Positions 39,731-49,583 of a DNA stretch of 64,000 nt are shown here, in pieces (positions within the stretch are counted from its first letter, which is position 1; the number at the start of each line of letters is the position of its first letter). This stretch comes from Zhengitettix transpicula (taxonomy: Eukaryota > Arthropoda > Insecta > Orthoptera > Tetrigidae). The stretch is from the NCBI GenBank assembly GCA_037074705.1, contig CM073595.1, positions 27,185,501 through 27,249,500 on the forward strand. Direction: 5' to 3'. The notes beneath the pieces are model-generated. The model did no database searches. It was not told the DNA's origin and saw nothing but the letters and a program-made list of their open reading frames with translations. Both the position numbers and the translations under genes were made by a program.

Positions 39731-39830
39731 TCTATATAAATAAAAAGCTAGCGCGTGTGTTTGTCGGTCCGTTTGAACGGAATAAACTTAGAAACGGCTG
39801 TACAGATTTCAATGAATGTTCGTATTTGTA
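39731..39830 (+). mobile_element. Helitron-like left end fragment
   Basis: Begins TCTATATAAATAAAAAGC and continues with 'gtgtttgtcggtccg', then 'aaacggctgtacagatttc'. Insect Helitrons often start with TC followed by a TATA-rich stretch and a block of the form 'aaacggctgaaccgattt'. The assignment rests on that remembered pattern only. No rolling-circle Rep or helicase coding was seen. Confidence 0.35.
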
Positions 39831-40732
39831 TCTCTATTTTATCGTGGTACAACTAAGGCTATCGGCTACGGCCAACTGCCTTGTCTTTGTATTAATAAAC
39901 CTTTCACCGTTCTTTATATCGAGACGCACGGATCTTTGTGGAAATTTGTCTTGTCTGATTTGATTTATTTTATTCCATCACTCCTCGTATAAGGAAATGG
40001 CATACGTCAATATATAAAATTACAATATTACAATTGGATGCTACAATTATAAATAATTAGAAGTTAAGATAAAAATACTAAAATTCGGGAACACAAATTT
40101 CCCAGTCCAACATAAGTAAAATAACTATATATTAATAATAACAAAAATAATAATTCTTTCACTATACTAAGGGTATAATATAATATTTACACTTCTAATA
40201 AAAAAAATTCAATACGTACTAGTAAGTAATTAATGATTCGAGAATTAACTATCATAAAATATAGAATTACACAACACACAAAACTTGACACCCGCACACT
40301 CGGAAGAAACGCAAACGACAGACTAGCCACTTGACGAAACAGAGCGACGAGGAATCTACAAAACTCCAGGCCGTACATGAAACAAACAAAAGCGCAGTGA
40401 CTAAGCAAGTTATGAAATAAGTATTACTACTTACTAGCAATACATTGAACACTTTTGCAGATTTTTTTTTTAAAAAATATAATTATTAGCGGAACGATCA
40501 GGAAGGCTTGTCATTCTTATCCCAATATCCCGAAACGTCTAGTATAATTCAAACTATTAATAGTGTTAGATGTTACTCTTCTACACAACTAAATTGTTAG
40601 AATCACATAATAGCACGATTCTGCCACGTTGCTGCCAAAAGTAGAAATATATTATATAAATGTTAATGTTAAATAATAAAAATGGCAGCCTCTTAGTCAG
40701 AATTTTTTTTATACTCAATTGAAAAAATAATA
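39831..40732. other. AT-rich DNA, no gene seen
   Basis: Strongly AT-rich, with only short spurious ORFs on the minus strand near 40,190 to 40,450 and 40,581 to 40,865. No splice-consistent coding pattern or domain was recognised. Confidence 0.4.
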
Positions 40733-40770
40733 CACACGTTTTGTCCCTGATTGGGACGTTTTCAGGTGTA
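40733..40770 (-). ncRNA. Hammerhead-ribozyme-like motif, degenerate
   Basis: On the minus strand: CCTGAAAACGTCCCAATC, then AGGGACAAAACGTG. This lines up with the hammerhead order of CUGANGA box, stem II (GTCCC...GGGAC), GAAA box and stem III start. The CUGANGA box is CTGAAAA and the GAAA box is AAAA, so it is probably inactive. Penelope-like retroelements carry such motifs, and I infer a remnant of one. Confidence 0.4.
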
Positions 40771-40906
40771 AGATGTATGTATGTCTGTAAAACAAATATA
40801 TAAACAAAAATATAACAAGTAAAACAATTTGAAAGAAGAAGAAAAATAATAATGTTACATTCCATTATAATTTAAGATGACAAAGTTTCTAATGTACGGT
40901 TTGCCC

Positions 40907-40936
40907 GAATTGATCAGATACGAAACGTCGTGTTGA
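40907..40936 (+). ncRNA. Hammerhead-like 'CGAAACGTCGTG' motif
   Basis: On the + strand, AATTGATCAGATACGAAAC followed by GTCGTG. The 3' half (GAAAC plus GTCGTG) matches the neighbouring motifs, while the CUGANGA box and stem II are mostly lost. It lies opposite to, and about 170 bp from, the motif at 40,733. Confidence 0.3.
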
Positions 40937-41103
40937 ACATTTATTATGTTTTTAATAAGAAAATTAAAAATTTTCTGACTAAAAGTCTGCTATTTTCATT
41001 ATTTAATTTAAATATTAAGTCAGATTGTTATAACTATAAATATGAATGGTCACAATAAATATTTAAATGAAAAAATTACTAATTCTTCATTCGGAATTTG
41101 TTA

Positions 41104-41133
41104 CACGACGTTTCGTCCTTACATTACGACTTC
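41104..41133 (-). ncRNA. Hammerhead-like motif, degenerate
   Basis: On the minus strand, GAAGTCGTAATGTAAGGACG then AAACGTCGTG. The GAAAC plus GTCGTG half is intact, but stem II is poor and the first box is lost. Third member of the local family. Confidence 0.3.
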
Positions 41134-41652
41134 TTTTTAATTTGGAGAACTTTCAAATGTAGTACTTGCATTCAATTATGTGCAATTACTGTTTCCACTT
41201 TCATAAATAAATAAAATTTTAATTTAAAAATGCATACATCACTAGGATTATTTGGTTGATTAGCATATTTAAAGGATATCAGGCAGTATATATAAATCTC
41301 AGGACTCAAGATTCACACCGATTTAACACAATGTGTAATATTTGGGAACATTTTCGTAGTGGCAATCGTAAAAACAAATGGCAGGGATACCCAGGCTAGT
41401 AATAAAATTAGTATTTATGTTCCGAGAAATGTTAAACATCATCGATTTATTTTATTTCGTTTTTTTTACATCAGTTTATTAAATTTCCACTGATTTATGT
41501 CCTTATAAATTCCAAATTTCAGAGAATATACTTCAAGAAATAAACTTTTGGATTTTAATAAATAAGATTTATTCTTAATAAATTTAATAAAGTAGCCAAT
41601 ACGACAGAAATAATTTAATAACTCACAAATGAATTATTCCTAAATTAGAAAA

Positions 41653-41690
41653 TCACGACGTTTCGTTCCTGTCTTGGACCTTCATCAAGT
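41653..41690 (-). ncRNA. Hammerhead-like motif, best-preserved copy
   Basis: On the minus strand: CTTGATGAAGGTCC, loop AAGACA, then GGAACGAAACGTCGTG. The TGATGA and CGAAAC boxes are both present, in the order and spacing of a small-stem-II hammerhead. The strand of stem II next to the GAAA box reads GGAAC where GGACC would pair, so stem II is weakened. Self-cleavage is doubtful but testable. Confidence 0.45.
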
Positions 41691-44120
41691 TTACGAGCAT
41701 ATATTCAGGTAACATATTTCCTATTGAAGAATTGTAATGAATATAATGTATTTCCTGTTATACTTTGTTCTTCCAATAAATAATAAAAATGGGAAATAAA
41801 ATATCTAAATGCTCGTGGCTTTCACGCACGATGTCATGTTCATTATAACGCACACACGCCTGATCAAGTTACAATACGGAAAATAAACGAATTCGAAACG
41901 AGTCGAATTTAAAATAAATCCGGTTGTTTGAAACGACAATTTATAACTTATTATTTTCCTTTATAACATTTATTTAAATGTACATCAAATTAATAAAAAT
42001 TATCATTTTCCACAATATTTTAAAACTGATTTTGTTGATGAATATTTTAATATGTGTACATATTTTACAGATGAATATGGTTTAAAAGATTTTTAAACTG
42101 CGTTAAATTGAAAGACAAGTAAACGAGGGCTTTAAAAGAAAAATATTAAAATCAATCTTTAATCAGCGAAACATTTCGTTGATTCTTAAGAATTCAGAAC
42201 TAAGGCTGTAATAAACAACACGATTTCAGAATCCTAATTCCTCTTTCCGTTCCTGTTCCTATATATAGAAAAAAATATGACTGAAGAAGTGCAAAATTTG
42301 TGGGGCTGTGGTAGAAAAAAATATTTTACGGAAAAATCATGTAAGTAGTCAGTGCCGTCAAAATCATATCAAATCATATAAAAATTACAAATATAGAAAA
42401 TATAAATTTTTCAGTCGGTAATGTCTCATGGCATTATTTTTTTTCCGGGTAATTATAGAAGGAAATTCATGGTTTTTTTTATTAAAAACGTGTTATGGGA
42501 ATGACGGGGATCGCGTTGGCTATTTTTTTTTTTTTTAAAAAAAATACGTATAAATGTCAGTTTATATGTTTATTGATTGACTTTGAGATTAAATTTATTA
42601 AACACAAGGAGAAAGGAAATTTGGGTCGATATCACAAATATTGGAGTAAAATGTCTCCGGTTAAATTCTAGTGGCCACTTCTACTATGTAAATACATTAA
42701 TGGAAAAGTAATAATGTTATTTTAACACTAAATTGTACATATTATCACAAACTATTATTTCAGCTAAAAAATAATAGAAATTAATAATACAGGAAATGAT
42801 CAGCGTGAACTGTGTACTGTAAATACGTAATTAAATAATCTAATATGACTTAATTACTAAGAAATTAATTATAAGTACAGAATTATCCACGTCCTCCTCC
42901 TAAGAGTTCATGAAAAACAAATAATCGGGTCTAATATAAGTTACATATGTAAAGTCTGTGTCGATAAGCCAATAAGTATTTTATTAACTAATTATTAAAT
43001 TCCGACATCTTTCAGGCCTCATGTGGATCAGTCAAAGATAATATAATAAAAGTAAATACAGAAATATGACATTACGAATATGTTATGGAAGGAAAATTTA
43101 AAATTAAAATTAAGCGTTTAAGAATTAGAAATTGGACAAACAGTGAAAAATTACTTAAAAACTTATGATTAAAAAAATGTGGGTTTGTAAATGGTACTTA
43201 ATGATTCGGTATCTGTTTTTACATTTATGGTGTTATGATCATTTTGAATGTGTAATTCAATTGTCTGTTATTGGTTTTATCATCAAATTAATATAATTTG
43301 AATTTAAACTTCTTAATTCAGTGTGTCTGCATATTCAATAAATTATTATGTAAACATATCGTTGTTAAGTTCGGATATACGCAATGCTCTTTGTATTTCG
43401 ATATTGGAAGCTAACGCGATCGAGCTCCTATTGACGTTCACACCCATCTGTTGTTTTTTTTGCCAAAAAACTTAAATTGATTCAAATTTCTTGCCCCCCG
43501 ACTTGTTGGTTATTGGGGAAGACTTTAATATGAAAGAGTTTTTTTTTTTTTTGCCGCGGGTCTACAAAGCTTGGTTGATCATCCGGACCGAAGGCAGATT
43601 GCTTTGTCTACACGACCGTGAACACTTTCCAGCATCCGGTCAGATACCTGGCCACTTTGTCACGGATTCTATTTTAACGTTTATCTTGGAAATTGCCTCG
43701 GCTTTCCTTTGTTCCACCGTGTCTATTGACCCAGACACTTGGCGCTAATCATCTTAATTTCCCGCAGAAATGATTCAAAGGGATAACGCAGCAAATAAAT
43801 AAACGATACCTCAAATAGGTTCTGGCGTTCGGATTTGGGAGCGGAAAATTGCTGTCACGTCAAAAATTTGGATGGTATGTACTAACGATATTCGTACGTT
43901 GGTATCACGCGGCTTTGCTGTTTTAATTTTGAACGTTGTCTGTAAATACAACTTCATCTTTGACAGCATTAAAGGCTTATATTTTATCGCCGATCCTCTC
44001 TGTCAATATATTTTAATAATCCTTGTTTGTTTTCAAATTTTAAGTGATAATTCAGAAATGCTTACACTTGAATGAACTTAAATAAACAATTCAGCCAATA
44101 TCATGAATGAATAATTTCTA
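41691..44120. other. AT-rich DNA, no gene seen
   Basis: Very AT-rich, with homopolymer runs (for example a T-run/A-run palindrome near 42,520 to 42,545). Short + strand ORFs at 43,491 to 43,748 and 43,872 to 44,075 lack recognisable domains. A GC-richer patch at about 43,550 to 43,750 may be another element remnant. Confidence 0.4.
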
Positions 44121-44303
44121 TTGAATTTGAAGTCAAATTTATTGTTAAAAAATTTGATCTTAATGGTATCATGTTACTTATTTGCATATATTTGGCCACA
44201 GAAAAATAAAATTGCATTTGAAGTCAAATTTATTGTTAAAAAAATTTGATCTTAATAATATCATTTTACTTATTTGCATATATTTGGCCACAGAAATATA
44301 AAC
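44121..44303 (+). repeat. 91-bp tandem duplication
   Basis: Two copies with a 91-bp period (44,121 and 44,212), sharing 'tttgaagtcaaatttattg' through 'catatatttggccacagaaa' with a few substitutions and one extra A. The sequence is AT-rich and unassigned. Confidence 0.85.
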
Positions 44304-44310
44304 AGAAATT

Positions 44311-44353
44311 CGTCCGACGTTTCGTCTACCAATTGGCAGACCTCGAGCACTGA
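44311..44353 (-). ncRNA. Hammerhead-like stem II and GAAA motif
   Basis: On the minus strand, GGTCTGCCAATTGGTAGACG followed by AAACGTCGGAC. Stem II is long and well paired (GTCTGCC/GGTAGAC around AATT) and is followed by GAAAC, but the CUGANGA box is replaced by GTGCTCGA. It sits directly beside the large inverted repeat starting at 44,367. Confidence 0.35.
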
Positions 44354-44366
44354 ACGTAAACTAATT

Positions 44367-45050
44367 GATGTTATTTAAGTGATTTGGCATCAACTTACAT
44401 TTTTTACAGTTCGTAAGCAAAATTTCACCGAAATTAAATTACTTGACGTGCCGTACCACCATATTTATATTTAACAAAATTTAATAATTACATTTTTTAT
44501 ACGAGAATTGCAAAAAAACGGAATCAACTTTCTCAAAAATGGTAAATAATTGAAAAATGCCTAGCATCAGAAATTTAATATTTAATATAATATAACAGAG
44601 TGACTTCAATTTCGATATAAATAATTAATTAATTAATTTTTCTGACATAGTGGCTGAATTGTTTATTCGCTTATCAAATGATAATTGTCTTCAGAATTTT
44701 AATACAATCTAACAGTTTGACTTGAATTTCGAGAGAAACCGTCAGGTAACAAATTTTTCTGACATATTGGCTAAATTATTTATTTATCAAATGATAATTG
44801 TCAATAAATTATTAAATTTCTCATGCTAGGCCTGAGAAATATTTGCATCTAACATTTATCACTTTTTTATAATTTTTAAGAATCTTGATTCCGTTTTGTT
44901 TATTTTCTGTAATTCTGGTATTAAAAAAATGACATTCTTCAATTTTGTTAAATATAAATATGGTGGTAAGGCACATCAAGTAATGTTGTCTAAATTTCGG
45001 TTAAGAATTGTTGAAAATGTATCTTAATGCCAAATCACGTAAATAACATC
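44367..45050. mobile_element. Foldback-type element with long inverted arms
   Basis: The left arm (about 44,367 to 44,582) is the imperfect reverse complement of the right arm (about 44,809 to 45,050). For example GATGTTATTT at 44,367 pairs with AAATAACATC at 45,041, and 'ccaccatatttatatttaac' matches inverted near 44,950. The loop of about 226 bp holds a direct repeat with a 117-bp period (TCTGACATA at 44,641 and 44,758). There is no coding capacity. It resembles a non-autonomous foldback element or two inverted copies of a retroelement end. Confidence 0.7.
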
Positions 45051-46380
45051 GTGTAAATAATTATACAGACATTAAAAAATACACGAAAAAAAATATTATT
45101 CTTCAGGTACCGTAACTTTTTGAACGAAAATTGTGTTTACGAAAAAGTTTTAAGTGAACAGGAATGAGAGTTCATAATTTATTGTGATTAAAAATTATTT
45201 TTTCTGGAATACGTAACGCTTTAATTGTCATAACTGTTTACTGTTCGAATGTGTTTCGTACAATTTTTCTAAACACCGAATTCCTCGCTATAAGTGGACG
45301 ACGCGTTGTTCATTTCGTGGACATGCAGCGCTATCGATCTTCTGACCGCATGGTGGGAAAATTCTTGAGTTGGTCACAGACTCCTTTCTTTCAAGGCCGG
45401 CCATTGGCCTTCGCCAGCTTCGTGCAGCGGAAGTCCATTTCCTGACAGACTACTGCAATCAATGTCATTCATTTTAATATCAATAACTTATAACTCAGGA
45501 ATCCTTTTAATCGAAAGGAACACAGACACGTCTTTTTGGAGTACAATTTTTTTTTTCTCATTGCTCTTGGACCAAGTCATTGTGTTTGCAATGATACCCG
45601 AAACTAGTATAAAGAAATTAACATTTATATTTTTATCGGTTGATTTATTTATCACTAGTCCGCTACAAACGATACCAATACCGAAATGAGGAGAAAAATA
45701 AAAGTAACGAAATTTCTAATTCAGATTCACTTAGTGTGACGGTCTCTTTCGTGTGCCAACATCTTCATATCACGACACTAACATCGGGAATTATATATTA
45801 TCTAATTAAAATTAAAACAAATGAAACTGGTTCAATCTGGAATCCTTTGATACTATTGACTATCTATTGATAAGCAATCTACAATTGGAGCGACTTTCCG
45901 TCAATCCAAAATTAACACTGTTTTCCATTACGATGAGCATCGACAGTTACAAACTAATAGGATCTATAAAATTCAAAATTTCCAGACTGTAAATACAAAA
46001 TTCATTAAACCTAACACATACTTATAATTGTAATGTTAAAAATAATTTACTGCCCTTAAAACTCAAATTTATCCCTTCAGGTTTTAAAGATACTGCTTGT
46101 GCAAAGCCTACCCTTTCAACCTTTTCTGGACGACTGAGGACAATAAAACATTTGCCTTGAACCCCCCTCCCCCCCAAAAAAAGTACGTTGGTTGACAATC
46201 TGGTCGTTGAATCAGTTCGTCCACCAACTTCCGCCGACCAATTATAGTGTAGTATGATTCATATTAGATCAATGCGACATTGGACAAAAGAATAACTGGT
46301 TGAATGCTATATCTTAGGAGTAATTTCCGTGTCACGATTAGTGTGTTTGTCCTTGATCTGTATTTGTACGTAGTGACGAA
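45051..46380. other. Unassigned DNA, no gene seen
   Basis: Short + strand ORFs at 45,251 to 45,445, 45,462 to 45,689 and 45,640 to 45,870 show no domain that I recognise. A GC-richer patch at 45,290 to 45,440 may be a TE fragment. Confidence 0.4.
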
Positions 46381-46384
46381 CTAC

Positions 46385-46499
46385 AACTAGATTAATCGAT
46401 TCAGTTGCAGTGGGTGAGCAATTTAATGTATTTTAACGCTACGCCTGAAAATGTCGGACACGAAAAGTGATCAGCGTGTTAACATCAGGTTTCTCGAGT
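46385..46499 (+). mobile_element. Mariner 5' end fragment, copy 1
   Basis: Contains 'cagttgcagtgggtgagcaa' leader sequence and an ATG at 46,451 followed by codons for MSDTKSDQRVNIRFL, the start typical of mariner transposases. It breaks off at 46,499 and the same leader starts again at once (46,510), so copies 1 and 2 are in tandem. Confidence 0.6.
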
Positions 46500-46507
46500 T
46501 TAATCGG

Positions 46508-46850
46508 CTCAGTTGCAGTGGGTGAGCAATTTAATATAATTTTTTTTTTACGCTTCGCCGGAAAATGTCCGACACGAAAAGTCATCAGCGCGTTAACATG
46601 AGGTTTCTCGTGAAACTCGAAGAAATACGCAACGGACGCTTACCAGATATTATTGGAAGCTAATGGAGATGAATGTCTGTCGCAGGCAGTGACTTTGAAT
46701 GACGATGAGATTTTTAGTAGTCCTTGACCAGGTCGACCACGCACATCAACAATCGACATAAGAGCCCGAAGATTCAGTGTGTTACTGTATTTATTGAATC
46801 TGCAAAAGAGGATTGCAATAAAATTTAATTATCTTCTTCTATCTAATAAA
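46508..46850 (+). pseudogene. Mariner-type transposase, N-terminal remnant (copy 2)
   Basis: The ATG at 46,565 opens MSDTKSHQRVNMRFLVKLEE. A frame change then gives 'YQILLEANGDECLS', and further on 'PGRPRTST' near 46,730, the GRP motif that follows the N-terminal helix-turn-helix region in mariner transposases. The frame is broken by indels and stops (for example the TAA reached after IIGS), and no catalytic DDD/DDE domain follows. It would have bound the transposon ends and cut and pasted DNA. This is a dead 5' third. Confidence 0.7.
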
Positions 46851-47260
46851 TAAAATAGTGTGTGTGTATGTTCCACATACAAATCTACACCCGTGGAACA
46901 AATTTGACTAATTTTCGTAAACATCTTCCTTTCGAACCGGAAACAAACACTGTGGGGGTAAAAAGATAGGGGTTGAAATTTTTAAAAATTTCAAAACAGT
47001 CGATATATTCGTCGAAAGAAACTTTTCGGAGTCAATGAGATAGATATTCTCCAGATATTTTTGTGTATAATTTCAATCCCTTTCGACTTGGGAGAGGGAG
47101 CACCTTAACGGATGGGGGTGGAGGAGCGTTACATAAAAATTATGGGAAAACAACCGAGATTGGAAACAAATCCGGGGGTTTGGATATCGCTGGGTTTAAT
47201 TATGACAACTCGGGCAACGGTAACACCCAGCTTGTTTTAAATAAAGACGACGTGTGAACA
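46836..47260 (+). mobile_element. Helitron-like dispersed repeat, copy 1
   Basis: Starts near TCTATCTAATAAATAAAATA and shares many blocks with 60,330 to 60,720. Shared blocks include 'ttcctttcgaaccgg' (there 'ttccttttcaaccgg'), 'ttttcggagtcaa', 'gatgggggtggagg' (there 'ggtggtggtggagg') and 'aattatgacaactcgg' (there 'aatgatgacattcagc'). Non-coding here. The Helitron assignment is inferred from the start and from the 3' end of the downstream copy. Confidence 0.45.
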
Positions 47261-47337
47261 CGTTATAAATAATTATATAAAGAATAATATTAATCAAAGC
47301 ACCATTTTGAAAGCAGATATATATATATATATAAAGT

Positions 47338-48562
47338 TAACGTCTCTTCTAGGTTTAAACGGGACGAACTGCAACTAGATTAATCAATTCAGTTGCAGTG
47401 GGTGAGCAATTTAATATATTTGAACGCTACGCCGGAAAATGTCGGACATGAAAAGTGATCAGCGTGTTCAAATCAGATTTCTCGTCTTTAATTATTATTT
47501 AATTATCTTCTTCTGATAAATTAAATAGCCTGTATATATATATAATTTATTAGTAGAAAAGTAAATTATTTAAATACCTACATTAAAAATAATTTCTTTA
47601 AAAAAAATCTCTTCCAGGTTAAAACTGTCTGGCAAATTATGTAGTTTTATCTACCATTTTGAGATTATGGATTTTACACTTTTATTTACACTGATTAAAA
47701 ATAAACAGGACTGCATTATTTGTTAATCTGTTGAATTTTAGAGTTCCTGTTAGATTTAAACAGATGTTTCAAATAAATTATTACAACGCGAATAATCCCA
47801 ATGTCCAGAATGTTAAAATTATGATATTTTGAAATAGGAATTTGGAAAGCGTTTCTGTGTTTATATAATATAATATTGTAAATTTTGTAATGTTGAAGTT
47901 TGCATATATTTATTTTTAATCACAAATTATTTACAACGGCTATATTTCGTAATAAAGTTGTATTATAATTAATATCAATGATTAAATAGATATATAAATT
48001 TTGTTGGCCTGAAATGAGACTCCATATAAGCTTAATGATTACAGATTGTGAATGTAATTGATTTCACGAAGCACAACCACTAACAATATATTCATATTGA
48101 GCATAAATTTTCTTTCCGTCGTTGACTCCTGGCACCAATGTTATTCATAAATAAAGTTTCATTAATCCAAAGACAATGCAGTTATCCGTCGCCAATAATT
48201 CAGATTATTTAATGACGAGCACATTATGGTATTTCTCTGCTTTAAATACTGTTTTACCGGTATCTGCTTCTTCACTTGCACTTCGTACGTGTCACGCGCA
48301 TAATATGGAAGCGTAATCAATCATAAGACAATGCCGTTATCTAATTTATAAAGACGTAGCAATGATGTTCTTAAATAGTGTGTTGTAAATATAAATACAA
48401 TGCAGTTGTCCGTAGCCAATAACTGAAACGCTTTTTGATTTTCCTCTAAAACCCAGTCTCTTTACTTTAAATTCGACAAAATATTTAACCTAATTATGTC
48501 TTAAAAATTCGTTCAGCCGTTTTTTTCTTATTTTATCCCGTTTAAACCGAGAAGAGACGTTA
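47338..48562. mobile_element. 1.2-kb segment bounded by a 27-bp inverted repeat
   Basis: Bases 47,338 to 47,364 (TAACGTCTCTTCT then GGTTTAAACGGGA, with one base between) are the reverse complement of 48,536 to 48,562 with one mismatch. The interior is AT-rich and non-coding. A mariner 5' fragment lies immediately inside the left repeat. It looks like a non-autonomous DNA transposon (MITE), but I could not fix a convincing target-site duplication. Confidence 0.55.
47366..47490 (+). mobile_element. Mariner 5' end fragment, copy 3
   Basis: The third copy of the leader 'cagttgcagtgggtgagcaa', with an ATG at 47,439 and the start MSDMKSDQRVQIRFLV, then it stops matching. All three copies break off soon after the ATG. 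Confidence 0.6.
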
Positions 48563-49487
48563 GCCTTCTCTTTAAATATCAACAAGGGACCTGGAAACGA
48601 TAGAAAACTTTCCGATTTAGAACAAAATTAACTTAATTAACTATTCGCATTACAAGAGCGCATTATGCAGTTCTGTGGTACGTGACACCAAGATTTATCG
48701 TCCCGAATCGAAGGGACGGCGTAATTCTATCTCCTTGAGTGAAGCGTATATTCCTGTAAGTCGTGTCGGCGTTGCGTGTGTGACGGCCTAATCCATTGTC
48801 ACACGCCGGGATTATTTTGTTGCGAGAGAGGGAGATTCTCCCCTCAACCAACCACGGATAGAACGTTACTGACACAAGACAAAAAAAATAAAATAAACTT
48901 AATTTCTCTGGGGAAAAAGAATTAAATCCTTGACAGGATCGTTTACGATGTTGTTTCCTCGTTTAAACGGTAATGTTCATAATTTGTTGATTATTATGTT
49001 CATACTACTTTTAAACTATTTTGCGTGTCTGCTGTAATATAAAGATTAGCAAGTAAAAGCCCCTGACTAGTTGACGCCGTGGTAAGTCGGGGGAAGCGTA
49101 AAAATGAGTTGTCGTTACCCTGATTTGGGGTCTCCCCAAATGGTTCCCCCAAATATGTGGGGAATTTCTCCTATGAAACCCTAATACCGATGCCATCCAT
49201 TTCTTTCTCTCGCAAAAGTAGCCAGGAAATCCTAGGGATACAACTGAGAGGATTAGGCGAACTGGCAACCTGCCTTCCCAAATCCAGTTCGGGTCAGGTC
49301 TCACAACGGCCGAAGGGACAGGGATGAAAGATTTTGATTCATTTATTGAGTCAGGAGTCTTCTATAGAAGAAATAGTACACGTCTCTCACATCCTCCATA
49401 AAAATAACTACATATAAACACCTTACACTATAAAATTACATACAAATATAAATATATGTATAATAAAATATATTTACGATATAATGT

Positions 49488-49494
<7 letters not shown>
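48563..49494. other. Two GC-richer blocks of unknown origin
   Basis: Blocks at about 48,660 to 48,880 and 49,050 to 49,320 stand out from the AT-rich background and give short minus-strand ORFs (70 and 97 aa). I see no domain. Their sharp composition edges suggest old transposon fragments. Bases 49,421 to 49,500 contain a repeat shared with 53,994 to 54,060. Confidence 0.4.

Positions 49495-49500
<6 letters not shown>
49421..49500 (+). repeat. Dispersed repeat flanking the LTR cluster, left copy
   Basis: 'acaccttacactataaaatt' followed by 'acatacaaatataaa' and 'atatatttacgatataatg' matches 53,994 to 54,060 in the same orientation. The pair lies on the two outer sides of the LTR cluster. Confidence 0.5.
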
Positions 49501-49525
<25 letters not shown>

Positions 49526-49528
49526 TAT
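49495..49528. repeat. (AT)n microsatellite
   Basis: Alternating AT, interrupted once by C at 49,520. It directly abuts the LTR end TGTAATGAGC at 49,529. Confidence 0.95.
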
Positions 49529-49583
49529 TGTAATGAGCAAAAGTAATTATTTATTATATTGCCCCACGTTGTGGAACCAAAAA
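49529..49583 (-). mobile_element. LTR 3' tail plus primer-binding site
   Basis: Bases 49,529 to 49,560 repeat the LTR terminus (TGTAATGAGC on the + strand). Bases 49,561 to 49,583 lie between two LTR ends and on the minus strand read TTTTTGGTTCCACAACG, then TGGGGC. TGG a few bases after the LTR end is the mark of a tRNA primer-binding site. The end ACGTGGGGC is shared with the tRNA-Lys primer site of gypsy-type elements. The whole internal coding region between the site and the second LTR has been lost. Confidence 0.65.

Noticed and set aside
42165..42200. Further hammerhead-like motif around 'cgaaacatttcg'
   Set aside because: Neither a CUGANGA box nor a convincing stem II can be placed. 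It is a simple palindrome.
43491..43748. 85-aa ORF beginning MPPDLLVIGEDFN, resembling the GDFN motif of LINE endonucleases
   Set aside because: Only three residues (DFN) fit. The rest does not follow the endonuclease pattern.
48663..49304. Two minus-strand ORFs (70 and 97 aa)
   Set aside because: No recognisable domain and no supporting neighbour. The composition suggests TE remnants.
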